A stretch of DNA of 64,000 bases from Bacillus sp. B-jedd (GCF_000821085.1 NZ_CCXR01000001.1:1943001-2007000), one strand, 5' to 3'. Counted from the first letter of the stretch, positions 8,612 through 17,863 are shown. Notes: generated by a model from the letters alone, not told the origin. Made by a program: numbers and translations.

Positions 8612-8645
8612 GGCCCCACTCGTAAACGGTGGGGTTTTGTTTTTA
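8612..8645 (+). terminator. Rho-independent terminator
   Basis: CCCCAC (8614-8619) pairs with GTGGGG (8629-8634) and is followed by a T-rich tract. The same structure recurs after the decayed copy at 9843. Confidence 0.85.
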
Positions 8646-9062
8646 TTCTTGAAACATATACCAAATATCCCTTACCACATTTCAGGAAAGCTATAGTTTA
8701 AAAGCCTTGCGGACTCTTTTGTAATGCCCCAAGTATATTAGTTTTTTTAAACAAAGGTTATAAGAATAATAATAAAATTCCTATCTATAAAAACTTAATT
8801 TTGTATGGCAGTTTTGGAATCATACTCTTTTTTTATTCCTTCGACAAATCAGAATTTAATAACGATAGAACAACATCATAATGTCTTTCGAGATGTTTCA
8901 ATACTCAAATAACTGCAAAATTGAGGCGTATTTATGTACTTCTAAACAAAAATCAGGATAGTTTATTGCTAATTTGCAAAACGGTACGTAAAGGCGTACC
9001 GCATTAGGGTGTCACTTTTGTTAGGTTTTCTTTAGATTCCATTGTATGGGAGCAAAGAAACC
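8646..9062. other. AT-rich intergenic stretch
   Basis: No gene is supported. The interval is AT-rich and must hold the promoter of the XRE gene at 9063, but no convincing -35/-10 pair stands out. ACGGTACGTAAAGGCGTACCGC near 8982-9003 contains the inverted pair GGTACG/CGTACC around TAAAGG, a possible operator. Confidence 0.35.
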
Positions 9063-9278
9063 ATGGAAGTAATAATAAAAATTAAAATTAAGGAATTGAT
9101 CCACAAAAGAAACATTTCCTTAAGGGAATTATCAAGATTATCTGATATCAGGCATTCTGCACTGAGTGAACTTGCGAATAGTAAAAGGCAAAATATTAAT
9201 TTGGGTCATATAAAAAGGATAGCCGAATCTCTAAATATTGAGGATATTAGGGAAATTATTGACATAGAAAAGAAATAG
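9063..9278 (+). CDS. Small XRE-family HTH regulator
   Basis: 71 aa from ATG 9063 (GGAG ten bases upstream); a longer frame from 9042 would place that site inside the gene. Almost the whole protein is one Cro/C1-type HTH: 'ISLRELSRLSDIRHSALSELANSKR' in the helix region, then a short acidic-basic tail. Such proteins repress phage-like or mobile genes. The next gene follows after 22 bases, so the two are probably co-transcribed. Confidence 0.8.
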   Translation: MEVIIKIKIKELIHKRNISLRELSRLSDIRHSALSELANSKRQNINLGHIKRIAESLNIEDIREIIDIEKK

Positions 9279-9300
9279 ATGATCATTTAGAGGTGCACGA

Positions 9301-9549
9301 ATGGAACCTATCCACTATGATTCTTTTGAAGTCGTTCGATTTATAAATAATTTAGGGTATGAAGTTGAAGTTGAGATAATTAATTTCGGTTCAGGGTACC
9401 ATGCAACAGCTAATATTTGTACTGATGAACCTCCTTATACTGATATTACAGGGATAGGGAAAGATTTTAATAACAAAAGTAAATCATGTAAAAAAGCCTT
9501 AAATCAACTGTACGATCAACTTTATGCTAATAAGTTAACTAATCCATAA
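9301..9549 (+). CDS. Unknown 82-aa protein
   Basis: ATG with the ribosome binding site AGAGGTG. Not recognised. The protein is compact, with a predicted beta-rich first half ('YEVEVEIINFGSGYHATANI') and a helical C-terminus with several Lys, rather like small double-stranded-RNA-binding folds, but this is only an impression. It forms a two-gene unit with the XRE gene, flanked by the two copies of the spore-protein-like sequence. Confidence 0.65.
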   Translation: MEPIHYDSFEVVRFINNLGYEVEVEIINFGSGYHATANICTDEPPYTDITGIGKDFNNKSKSCKKALNQLYDQLYANKLTNP

Positions 9550-9626
9550 AGGGAGTAGGTTTCTACCAAACATGTACCCTGGTGAGGCCGCAATTTTATA
9601 CTTTAAAAAGATGATTCCTATTATGC

Positions 9627-9665
9627 ACGCTGCTATTTTCAATGGCAGCGTTGTTTGCGTTTTTA
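9627..9665 (+). terminator. Rho-independent terminator
   Basis: ACGCTGC (9627-9633) pairs with GCAGCGT (9645-9651), followed by TTGTTTGCGTTTTT. Confidence 0.75.
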
Positions 9666-9679
9666 AGGAGAAATTTTGA

Positions 9680-9838
9680 CGGTACATAAACGCAGATTCT
9701 GAACTGTCGTACAACGAAGTGAAGAAACTCATTGCAAAAACAGGCGGGAAGGGTACAGCTTTTTATAGTGATACGGATGTGGAAGAGGTCAAAGGAAAAA
9801 TCCATCCAGACGGTGAAATGCAAAATGAATACTTGTTG
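9680..9838 (+). pseudogene. Decayed copy of the spore-protein-like gene
   Basis: The DNA from 9680 to about 9838 matches 8426-8604 closely, including 'GGCGGGAAGGGTAC' and the whole 'SDTDVEEVKGKI' part. The 5' part and about 24 bases covering 'DIDEVKKL' are missing, and no start codon is in frame (TGA at 9677-9679). One base is also lost near the old stop, so the frame runs on to 9883. Confidence 0.75.
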
Positions 9839-9842
9839 ATGG

Positions 9843-9870
9843 CCCCACCAGAAAACGGTGGGTTTTTTCT
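9843..9870 (+). terminator. Rho-independent terminator of the decayed copy
   Basis: CCCACC (9844-9849) pairs with GGTGGG (9857-9862), then six T. Confidence 0.85.
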
Positions 9871-9946
9871 GTCGGAATCTTAATAGCTATGTAAAATATT
9901 GTGAAATTATGGTATGAATAGAGTAGAAGAGTAAGGGGGAGTCGGC

Positions 9947-10255
9947 ATGACATTAGAGGTGGAGTTTCACAAAGCAATGGTCGGCATTTATCAAGATGGC
10001 CTTAAACACTGTAATTACCGAGCGGCACGATTCTTGCAAATGGTCTCGAATGAGGGCGGATTAAAAACCGCCAAGAAGCTTCTCGCTGACAGCAATAAAG
10101 TGAGCGAAGGCTTTATGAACTTATTGGAATGTAATCGGTTGGATTTAACCGTAGAAGCTTTGGTGCTAAAAGTAAGGTTCCAACCGCTCTTTACTGAAAA
10201 GGAACTAACTGAGGCAAAATTCAGGCTTGAACAATATCATTACCTAATTCAATAA
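9947..10255 (+). CDS. Unknown conserved 102-aa protein
   Basis: ATG with the ribosome binding site AGGGGGAG. The text 'YRAARFLQMVSNEGGLKTAKKLL...' and 'RLDLTVEALVL...LFTEKELTEAK' matches a small helical domain I recall from many bacteria, alone or at the end of other proteins, with no known function. It is the first gene of a three-gene cassette with the pyrophosphohydrolase (25-base gap) and the PLD-helicase (overlap). Confidence 0.7.
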   Translation: MTLEVEFHKAMVGIYQDGLKHCNYRAARFLQMVSNEGGLKTAKKLLADSNKVSEGFMNLLECNRLDLTVEALVLKVRFQPLFTEKELTEAKFRLEQYHYLIQ

Positions 10256-10280
10256 ACATAGTCAGAAAGGTGATCACATA

Positions 10281-10607
10281 ATGCCAATACATAACAAACT
10301 AGTCAGAGACCGTATCCCTGAAGTCATCGAGAAAACCGGGAAGAAGTTCACAACTAGGATAATGGATAAAGATGAGTACATAGTAGAATTGCGGAAAAAG
10401 GCGTTTGAAGAGTTGGAAGAATATATGAATACAAAAAACGATGCTGATGCAGTAGAGGAGCTTGCGGATCTCCTTGAGATTATTCATGCCATGGCAGACA
10501 TCCACAATGTTTCTATTGCAGAGATTGAGGCTGTAAGAAGGAAAAAGGCTGAAAAACGCGGCGGCTTTAAGGAGAGGATTTTTCTTATCGAGGTTGAGGA
10601 TGAGTAA
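10281..10607 (+). CDS. MazG-like / phosphoribosyl-ATP pyrophosphohydrolase-like NTPase
   Basis: 108 aa, ATG after AAAGGTGATC. It opens 'NKLVRDRIPEVIEKTG' and continues 'EELEEYMNTKNDADAVEELADLLEIIHAMA'. The acidic pattern ExxE...ExxD is the metal-binding set of all-alpha NTP pyrophosphatases. Such enzymes hydrolyse unusual (d)NTPs or alarmones in the cytosol. Its stop overlaps the start of the helicase gene by 8 bases, so the two are translated together. In this setting it may act on nucleotides during phage infection (inference). Confidence 0.85.
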   Translation: MPIHNKLVRDRIPEVIEKTGKKFTTRIMDKDEYIVELRKKAFEELEEYMNTKNDADAVEELADLLEIIHAMADIHNVSIAEIEAVRRKKAEKRGGFKERIFLIEVEDE

Positions 10608-13002
10608 TGTAAAACTGATTACCGGCAGCCTCGGAGACCATTTGCTTGAGCAGATCGACAAAGCAAAAACAATCTGCATCCTGTCTTCGTTTGTCATGAA
10701 ATCAGGAGTGACATATCTAAAAGATGCGCTGAAAAACGCTGCAGACCGCGGGGCCGATATTAAAATTTGTACTGGAGACTACTTGTTCATTACCCAGCCG
10801 GAGGCTTTGGAAGAACTATTGAAAATTGACGATCGGATTCAGGCCAGGCTTTGGCAAAGCAGCGGTGTCTCCTTTCACCCGAAAGCTTATCTTTTTCAAT
10901 CTAATACCCAGGAGTGCTTATTCATCGGTTCCTCAAACCTGTCAAAATCCGCTTTAGGAAATGGGGTGGAATGGAACGTTGAGGTATCAAATGAAAAGGA
11001 AGTTTTTGATGAGGCTGTGTCGAATTTCTTGAAAATTTTCTATGCTGACCAAACGATGCCTCTTAATAAGGAAACCTTAAAAATATACAAAACGAGCTAT
11101 GACGTATTCCATATTCACAATAACCATTTGGGCAAAGCATGGTCTAAAGCTGAAGAAAAAGATTTGATGCTTCCCGGCAAAATTAAGACTCCTGATCAAG
11201 AGGAAATAATAATAGAAGAAAAAGCTCCATACGGAGAAATTAAGCCGCGATTTGCTCAAATAGAAGCCCTTGAAGAGCTGGAAAAGACGCTCGAAGAGGA
11301 GTACGATAAGGCACTTGTAGTAATGGCTACAGGTCTTGGCAAAACCTACCTTGCAGGGTTCTTTGCAGAAAAGTTTAAGAAAATCCTATTTATTGCTCAT
11401 CAGGAAGAGATTCTTAAGCAAGCAAGGGAATCTTTCAAAAATACTAATCCAAATAAGAAATTTGGAATATACAATGGCAAAGTAAAAGAGCCGGATGCTG
11501 ATGCTGTTTTTGCCTCCATTTATACTTTAAGCATGAAGACGCATCTGGAAAAGTTCAGCGAGAATGAATTCGATTTAATTATCGTGGATGAGTTCCACCA
11601 TGCCGCAGCTGAATCATATAAACGGGTATTGGACTACTTTGACCCAAAGTTCCTACTCGGTATCACAGCCACTCCTGATCGGCACGACAATAAAGATGTT
11701 TATGCAATTTGCGGAGGGAATGTGGCGTTCCGTCTCGATTTTCTTGAGGCAATTAACAGGGAGTGGCTGTCCCCATTTAAATACTATGGGGTCTATGATG
11801 ATACGGACTACAGCCAGATTACCTGGCTGGGAACACGATACGACGAAGAAGAGCTTCTTAGTGCCCAATTGAGGGACAACTTGGCCCAGAACATCCTTCG
11901 TGCCTGGGAGAATAAAAAGCAGTCGCGGACGATCGGCTTCTGCTCATCCATTAAGCAGGCGGATTTTCTATCTCAATACTTTAACAAAAACGGTTATAAA
12001 ACTATAAGTCTTCATTCACAAAGCCAAGTTGATAGAGGAGCTGCCATTAAATTGCTCGAAAAGGGACAAATCGATGTCATCTTTACAGTTGATTTGTTTA
12101 ACGAGGGCGTGGATATACCACCTGTTGATACACTATTATTTGTCCGTCCAACTGAATCTTTGACCGTATTTACCCAGCAAATCGGCCGTGGTCTCCGTGT
12201 ATACAATGGAAAAGACTACTGTGTCATTATTGATTTGATTGGAAATTACCGGAATGCCGATATTAAACTAAGTGTTTTTGAAACGGAAGATAGTAAAACA
12301 AAAGGGAACAAAATGATCCCTTCTTTACCAGCTATGTGTGAAATAGACCTTGATGTGCAGGTTATCGACTTACTTAAAGAAATGGCCCGGAAGCGCCAGC
12401 CACGCAAAGAAAAGCTTTTTAATGACTATATGAACCTTAAACAAGAGTTGGGCAGAAGGCCGACATATCTGGAATTACACCTTTCAGGCGTTTCAGAATC
12501 AGTCCAATACCGCCAAGAGTTCGGTTCATATGTTGGGTTTCTGAATTGGGCTGGAGAATTAGCAGATCGGGAAGAGAAAGTCTATCACCGATACAAAAAC
12601 TGGCTGGAGGAAGTCGAAAAAACAGCCATGTCAAAAAGCTACAAAATGGTCCTGCTCCTGGCAATGCTCGAACGGGGGCCATCTGACTGGTTTAAACCAC
12701 TTACTCCAAGAGAAGTAGCGCCATTCTTTCATAGTTATCTAACAAAAACAGAATATAGGAAACGAATTGATTTTAGTGACAAATCTTCAAGGAAGTTATG
12801 GAAGTACGATGAGAAAGCGGTAAGCAGTCTGATTGCTAGGATGCCGATGACAATGTGGGATAGGGGACAAGATGGATTGACGAATTTTAATAAAGGTGTA
12901 TTTATTATTAACTTTGATGTGTTACCTGAAGATGAAACAATAGTATTTAACTGGACTAGAGAAGTGTGTGAATATAGGCTGCATTATCATTTTGAACGGT
13001 GA
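10600..13002 (+). CDS. PLD-nuclease / SF2 DEAD-like helicase fusion
   Basis: 800 aa from ATG 10600 (a TTG six bases earlier is less likely). Residues about 1-150 form a phospholipase-D-like nuclease unit with one HxK motif (His93, Lys95) and 'GSSNLS' at 110-115. The SF2 helicase core follows: Walker A ATGLGKT (243-249), DEFH (330-333), 'GITATP' near 351, and the C-terminal lobe with 'QQIGRGLRV' near 525-533. The last 200 residues are helical and unrecognised. A single PLD motif suggests it works as a dimer (inference). Similar PLD-helicases occur in defence islands; Mokosh type II also joins a helicase and PLD but with the PLD at the other end. Confidence 0.85.
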   Translation: MSNVKLITGSLGDHLLEQIDKAKTICILSSFVMKSGVTYLKDALKNAADRGADIKICTGDYLFITQPEALEELLKIDDRIQARLWQSSGVSFHPKAYLFQSNTQECLFIGSSNLSKSALGNGVEWNVEVSNEKEVFDEAVSNFLKIFYADQTMPLNKETLKIYKTSYDVFHIHNNHLGKAWSKAEEKDLMLPGKIKTPDQEEIIIEEKAPYGEIKPRFAQIEALEELEKTLEEEYDKALVVMATGLGKTYLAGFFAEKFKKILFIAHQEEILKQARESFKNTNPNKKFGIYNGKVKEPDADAVFASIYTLSMKTHLEKFSENEFDLIIVDEFHHAAAESYKRVLDYFDPKFLLGITATPDRHDNKDVYAICGGNVAFRLDFLEAINREWLSPFKYYGVYDDTDYSQITWLGTRYDEEELLSAQLRDNLAQNILRAWENKKQSRTIGFCSSIKQADFLSQYFNKNGYKTISLHSQSQVDRGAAIKLLEKGQIDVIFTVDLFNEGVDIPPVDTLLFVRPTESLTVFTQQIGRGLRVYNGKDYCVIIDLIGNYRNADIKLSVFETEDSKTKGNKMIPSLPAMCEIDLDVQVIDLLKEMARKRQPRKEKLFNDYMNLKQELGRRPTYLELHLSGVSESVQYRQEFGSYVGFLNWAGELADREEKVYHRYKNWLEEVEKTAMSKSYKMVLLLAMLERGPSDWFKPLTPREVAPFFHSYLTKTEYRKRIDFSDKSSRKLWKYDEKAVSSLIARMPMTMWDRGQDGLTNFNKGVFIINFDVLPEDETIVFNWTREVCEYRLHYHFER

Positions 13003-13181
13003 AAATAATTACATAAATTATGTATGGTTTGATACCTAACTGGGATCTTTAGGTGAAAACGAGTGGTAAAATAAGAAACTATAGAACATTCCCAGCTGTA
13101 CATATATCAATGATTGTGTTTGGAAAGTTGGATGAATGAGATACGAATAGAATAATCAGCTGGATTTACAAAAGAAAAGTG

Positions 13182-13213
13182 GTTGAAAAATAAGATTTCT
13201 GCTAATTTTCAAC
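13182..13213 (+). promoter_or_regulatory. Inverted repeat upstream of the sigma gene
   Basis: GTTGAAAA (13182-13189) and TTTTCAAC (13206-13213) form a perfect 8-bp inverted repeat with a 16-base spacer, about 90 bases before the sigma gene. It could be an operator or a promoter element. The rest of the 300-base gap shows nothing else. Confidence 0.3.
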
Positions 13214-13302
13214 TTATCTTACAAGTGAAACCTAAGAAAGATTTTTAAAGATTGAGTGCTAACCACAAAATAATTGTTTGGTAAGTAAGGGAAGTGATAC
13301 AA

Positions 13303-14580
13303 ATGAATAAAAAGCTGGATGATCTACTTACTCATATAAATAATAATTTTCGATTCGGTAGTAAAATTAAGCAGAATATTGTTGACCAGTGGTTTAAAGA
13401 ATACACACTTGACATCGAAGAAAAGTTTGCCGTTTATGATGAACTAGATTCTTTGCAAATAAAAATCATTGATCATCCCAATACTGTAATAAAGGCAAAA
13501 TTATTGAAATTGTATAAATGTATTGAGTTGGAAAAGGAAATTAATAGGAGTATTCTTATTAAATGGTTCAATCAAAATAATATAGATGAAAGTATACATG
13601 AGAATATGCTAAGCGAACTAAGGAGAAGTGACTATATCATTATTGATGATACACCGCAGGAGAAAAGTGAAATTGATTTTGATATACCTGATGATTTATT
13701 AGAAAATGATTTAGATTCTTTATTGGATGACGACAGCTTCATTGAACATATTGATTCACTTGAAGATGTTATTGATAAGTCATGGAATATTGAATATTTA
13801 AATCAAATACATTCAGGAGATGAATCAAAACGAAATAAGTCACTTAGCAATCTAGTTGAAGCGAATACAAAATTAGTATGGAAAATTGTGAAACAGTATT
13901 CAGGCATAGCAACAGTGGGATTCGATGTGAGTGATATGTATCAAGTTGGGGTTATTGGATTACTAAAGGCTGCAGAAAAATTCGATGTTTCCTTGGGTTA
14001 TCAGTTTTCAACTTATGCAACTTGGTGGATAAGACAAGCGATTACTAGAGGGATAGCGGATTATTCAACATTAATACGAATTCCAGTTCATTATCGAGAA
14101 AAAATGAACAAATTTATAAAAATCGAGAATGAATTGTGGAATGAATTGGCAAGACCCGCTACAACTATTGAAATATCAAAAGAAATGGGAGAACCCATTA
14201 ACGTTATAGAAGAATTACGCTTTTATATTTCTCAAAGTAATTTGGATAGTCTTGATCGCCTTGTTGGAAAAGATGAAAATACATTATTAGGTGAACTCGT
14301 GTTAGATGAAAATTTAAATATGCCTGATGAGGAATATTTTAAAGTTGAATTAAGAAATACAATTGGTGAGATCTTTCAAGCGATTTTAACGGAGAGAGAA
14401 ATGCAAGTTTTATATTATCGTTTTGGATTTAAAAACGATGAAACAAAGACATTGGAGGATATTGGACAAATATTCAATGTGACAAGAGAAAGAATTCGAC
14501 AAATAGAAGCGAAAGCGCTTAGAAAGCTTCAAAACCCAAAAACGACTACAATATTAAAGGAGTATTTGTATGAATATTGA
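13303..14580 (+). CDS. SigA-like sigma-70 family factor paired with a helicase
   Basis: 425 aa from ATG 13303 (AAGGGAAG upstream; a GTG at 13294 is possible). Regions 2-4 are clear. Region 2 begins near residue 184 ('LVEANTKLVWKIVKQYSG'). 'GYQFSTYATWWIRQAITRG' is nearly identical to SigA 2.3-2.4, 'IRIPVH' follows, and region 4.2 near 391 reads 'NVTRERIRQIEAKALRKLQ', as in SigA. The first 180 residues differ: two successive modules of about 50 residues look like diverged region 1.1, then an acidic linker (about 125-155). It should bind RNA polymerase and read SigA-like promoters. Very AT-rich. It overlaps the helicase gene by 11 bases, whose ribosome binding site lies in its last codons. It is not the housekeeping sigA, which normally lies with dnaG. 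Confidence 0.85.
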   Translation: MNKKLDDLLTHINNNFRFGSKIKQNIVDQWFKEYTLDIEEKFAVYDELDSLQIKIIDHPNTVIKAKLLKLYKCIELEKEINRSILIKWFNQNNIDESIHENMLSELRRSDYIIIDDTPQEKSEIDFDIPDDLLENDLDSLLDDDSFIEHIDSLEDVIDKSWNIEYLNQIHSGDESKRNKSLSNLVEANTKLVWKIVKQYSGIATVGFDVSDMYQVGVIGLLKAAEKFDVSLGYQFSTYATWWIRQAITRGIADYSTLIRIPVHYREKMNKFIKIENELWNELARPATTIEISKEMGEPINVIEELRFYISQSNLDSLDRLVGKDENTLLGELVLDENLNMPDEEYFKVELRNTIGEIFQAILTEREMQVLYYRFGFKNDETKTLEDIGQIFNVTRERIRQIEAKALRKLQNPKTTTILKEYLYEY

Positions 14581-17500
14581 AAAAAGAATTGAGGAAATCG
14601 TGGAACAAAATGGACCATCTATTGTTGTTTTAAAAGGTTTTGACACAAGCGAATTAAAAAGAGAGAATAAGTACTTTTCGTTTAGTATAGACTACTTCGA
14701 TACAGTAGATTTATCAACTTTACAAGAACAGGTAATAGAAGATATTATCAAACATCGTACTTTTACAGATGCATATTTATGGATGACGATTGAAGAATAT
14801 CAATTATTTAAAGATCAAGAAGCTATTAATAAAATGCCCGTATTGGTAATCGAAAATAATCTGTTTAATAAACAGTATCCATATAGAGGTTCACTGTCAA
14901 ATATTGAGAGCATTTATCATAATTTATATTATCAAGAAGATAATGAATTAGAAAATGATCAGTTAAAAATATTAGAAAATGTCTCAAAATTTTATGGCCA
15001 AATAGATTATTCAAAGCAGAGCGGAAATTATTATGTGACATATCCAGAATTTGATGAAAAACCCTTAACGTACAAATATTATGATGAGAAGGATTATGAC
15101 TTTAATTTTAGCGAAGATTACCCTACCGAAAATATTACGCAAATAGAATTATCGGATGATGAACTTCCATTTTTAGACCTTATTATCAACATTATATTAA
15201 AAGAAGAAACCAATAATGTTTTATTTGTTTTATCAGGAGGAAATGAGCTACTACCTAATAATTATTTAGCACGTATTAATATTCTCGCTAATATTTCTGA
15301 TATAAATATTTATTTTACAACATTATCAATACGAAGAAAGGTAATAGTGAATGAAGATGCCTATGTAAAAATATTGAATGATGTTTATGGGTACTACGAT
15401 TTCAAAGAAATTGAGTTTTACAAAAATATAGAGAATCAATCTAAAGAAACAATAAATATTTCGCAAGCTCAAATTATCGATGATATAGTCATTCAGGCAG
15501 AAAAAGCAATGCATGGTGAAGATTTTCGAGATATATATATAACTGCAGCAACTGGAGCAGGAAAATCTGTGATGTTCCAAATCCCGGCATTATATTTAGC
15601 AGATATATATGCGGATGATAAGCCTTTAACACTAGTTATATCACCATTAATTGGTCTAATGAATGATCAAGTTGACAGTATGAAAAGAAAAGGGATTAAA
15701 AATTCAGCCACAATAAATGGAAATACTCCACCTTATGAAAAAGAACGTATACTTGATCAAATTCAAAATCAGCAAGTTGATATTTTATACTTATCTCCTG
15801 AAACACTTCAAGCTCGATCCGATATTAAAATGCTGATTGGTAATAGGAATATTGGTGTTGTGATTATTGATGAGGCGCATATTGTAACTACTTGGGGAAA
15901 ATCGTTTCGATCTGACTATTGGTATTTAGGTATTTATCTAGCTAAGTTAAGAAAGGTATATAAATTCCCTATCGTTACTTTCACTGCAACGGCTATATAC
16001 GGCGGGCGAGAAGATATGTATTTAGATACGAGAAATAGTCTTAATATGATAAGTCCTATTTCTTACTTTGGAAAAGTTCGTCGCGATGAGTTAATTATGG
16101 TTGTTCAAAGTAGTGAAAAAGATTTAGAGAAAGAAGGACGGGATTATCGAAAAACGAAGCACGCATTAGCGTTGAAACATTTAAAAAAAGCTCATAAAAA
16201 CAAACAAAAATCATTGGTTTATTTCCCCACAGTAAAATTGTTGACTGATTTCAATAACTTTTTAACGCAAAATACACCGGATCTTGCTGAAGCAACAGGT
16301 AAATATCATGGAGGCCTCACAAAAGAGGAAAAAGATGAGGTTTTATATCAATATGTAATTGGAGACTTACAATTTGTTTTGGCAACGAAGGCCTTTGGAA
16401 TGGGAATCGATATTCCTGATATTACAAATGTTTATCATTATGCTCCTACTGGTAATGTTGTTGATTATATCCAAGAAATCGGAAGGGCAGCTCGAGATAA
16501 GAATAAAGTTGCTAATGGATTTGGTTTAATTGATTTTTTAAATCGCGACATGAACGAGGTTAAACAGCTATATGGTATGTCAGCGATTAGAAAGAGTCAA
16601 ATTATAGAAGTTATGAAAAAAGTTTTATCGGTGTATAAAGAAAAGAAGAATAACCGTAATTTAATTATTAGTCCAGAGGATTTTAAATATATCTTTGTTC
16701 AAAACAAACGCGATGAAGATTCATTAGACAATAAAGTGAAAACAGTTTTATTGATGATTGAGAAAGATTTTTCTTCACCAAATAAACTAGGATATTCTCC
16801 ATTTGTCGCGAGACCAAGAAGCATATTTGGGAATGATTTAATATTCGTTACTCCTGAATTAGAAAGAACATTTATTCATTCTAATTTGGGAAGATATTTT
16901 AAAAAGCAATATGAAATACAGAGTGATAGTTATTCTGCTGTATATCAGGTGAACCTGAGTGGAATATGGGAGAAATATTATAGAAGTATGTCTTTTCCTA
17001 GTTTTAAATTTGCATTGTTTTCAGCGGAAGAAAGAGGGAAACTGAAGCATAAATCTATTTTTGAAAAGTTGATATATGTGTCAGGTGTAGAAGTAGGATT
17101 AAATAACAATGAATCAGTCGAGTCAGTTGTTTCGGAGTATAACTTAATCTTACAGGCTTTTGAGATATTTGTTAATAATTATAGAATGTCAGGAAAACAT
17201 TTTTCGGTTGATGATCTTGGATACCATTTTATGAAAGCATTAAAGATCTCTGATAGGTTCGAAGCAATGACGTTTGCACAAACAGTCATTAACGCAGCAT
17301 TTGAATATTCAAAGATAAAAGAGATTAAATTTATATCCGAGCGTCCAAGTAGTGGAGATTCTAAACCGAAGTATATTATTCACAATGATGGAGATTTATT
17401 CACGACATTCATTAAGAGAGGTTTGTTAGCGACCTTGAAGCCGCGTGAAAATTTTGTTGAGAGCGGCAGCAATATACTTACATTTTACATGAGAGCAAAT

Positions 17501-17863
17501 AGTGTGGAACTAGATGCGAAATTAGCAGCACTTGGAATAGGGGAGAGTCGAAAGTTATTAAATTATCAAGTACTGGGTGGAAACAACCCACAAATATATC
17601 TAAGAATGAACTCAATTTATCCATTAGAAAAAGCTATTAAACAAGGTAGCTTTTATCAAAATAGTATATTAAAAGATGTTCAAGATAAACATTATACAAG
17701 TGTAGAAATGTTGAAGTATCTTTTTACAAAGAAACAAGAAGGAAATTCACCAAAAGAGAAGATTCTAAATTACTCAAAATGGTTTTGGGATAATATAGAA
17801 GCCTATTTTATGGGAATTCTACCAAGCGAAGTAAAGAATGCTTTAAGTAAACCAAAAAAATAA
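14570..17863 (+). CDS. Large RecQ-like DEAH helicase, partner of the sigma factor
   Basis: 1097 aa; ATG 14570 with AAAGGAG at a 7-base spacing inside the sigma gene. Residues 1-300 are an unrecognised acidic N-terminal region. The RecQ-type core follows: Walker A 'AATGAGKS' (326-333) with 'MFQIPAL', 'SPLIGLMNDQV' (motif Ia), DEAH (434-437) with 'TTWGKSFRSDYW', 'TFTATA', and motif VI 'QEIGRAARD' (635-643). About 450 further residues are unrecognised and lack a clear RQC zinc site or HRDC domain. RecQ helicases unwind DNA 3'-5'. The long flanking regions suggest a specialised sensor or effector (inference). Base composition matches the sigma gene and is more AT-rich than the cassette upstream, so the pair probably moves as a unit. 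Confidence 0.85.
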   Translation: MNIEKRIEEIVEQNGPSIVVLKGFDTSELKRENKYFSFSIDYFDTVDLSTLQEQVIEDIIKHRTFTDAYLWMTIEEYQLFKDQEAINKMPVLVIENNLFNKQYPYRGSLSNIESIYHNLYYQEDNELENDQLKILENVSKFYGQIDYSKQSGNYYVTYPEFDEKPLTYKYYDEKDYDFNFSEDYPTENITQIELSDDELPFLDLIINIILKEETNNVLFVLSGGNELLPNNYLARINILANISDINIYFTTLSIRRKVIVNEDAYVKILNDVYGYYDFKEIEFYKNIENQSKETINISQAQIIDDIVIQAEKAMHGEDFRDIYITAATGAGKSVMFQIPALYLADIYADDKPLTLVISPLIGLMNDQVDSMKRKGIKNSATINGNTPPYEKERILDQIQNQQVDILYLSPETLQARSDIKMLIGNRNIGVVIIDEAHIVTTWGKSFRSDYWYLGIYLAKLRKVYKFPIVTFTATAIYGGREDMYLDTRNSLNMISPISYFGKVRRDELIMVVQSSEKDLEKEGRDYRKTKHALALKHLKKAHKNKQKSLVYFPTVKLLTDFNNFLTQNTPDLAEATGKYHGGLTKEEKDEVLYQYVIGDLQFVLATKAFGMGIDIPDITNVYHYAPTGNVVDYIQEIGRAARDKNKVANGFGLIDFLNRDMNEVKQLYGMSAIRKSQIIEVMKKVLSVYKEKKNNRNLIISPEDFKYIFVQNKRDEDSLDNKVKTVLLMIEKDFSSPNKLGYSPFVARPRSIFGNDLIFVTPELERTFIHSNLGRYFKKQYEIQSDSYSAVYQVNLSGIWEKYYRSMSFPSFKFALFSAEERGKLKHKSIFEKLIYVSGVEVGLNNNESVESVVSEYNLILQAFEIFVNNYRMSGKHFSVDDLGYHFMKALKISDRFEAMTFAQTVINAAFEYSKIKEIKFISERPSSGDSKPKYIIHNDGDLFTTFIKRGLLATLKPRENFVESGSNILTFYMRANSVELDAKLAALGIGESRKLLNYQVLGGNNPQIYLRMNSIYPLEKAIKQGSFYQNSILKDVQDKHYTSVEMLKYLFTKKQEGNSPKEKILNYSKWFWDNIEAYFMGILPSEVKNALSKPKK

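Noticed and set aside
10600..13002. Calling the PLD-helicase a Mokosh type II protein
   Set aside because: Mokosh type II carries the PLD part at the C-terminus; here it is N-terminal and the partners differ.
13303..14580. Reading the sigma gene as the housekeeping sigA
   Set aside because: Its first 180 residues differ and it lacks the usual dnaG neighbour; it is coupled to a helicase in an accessory region.
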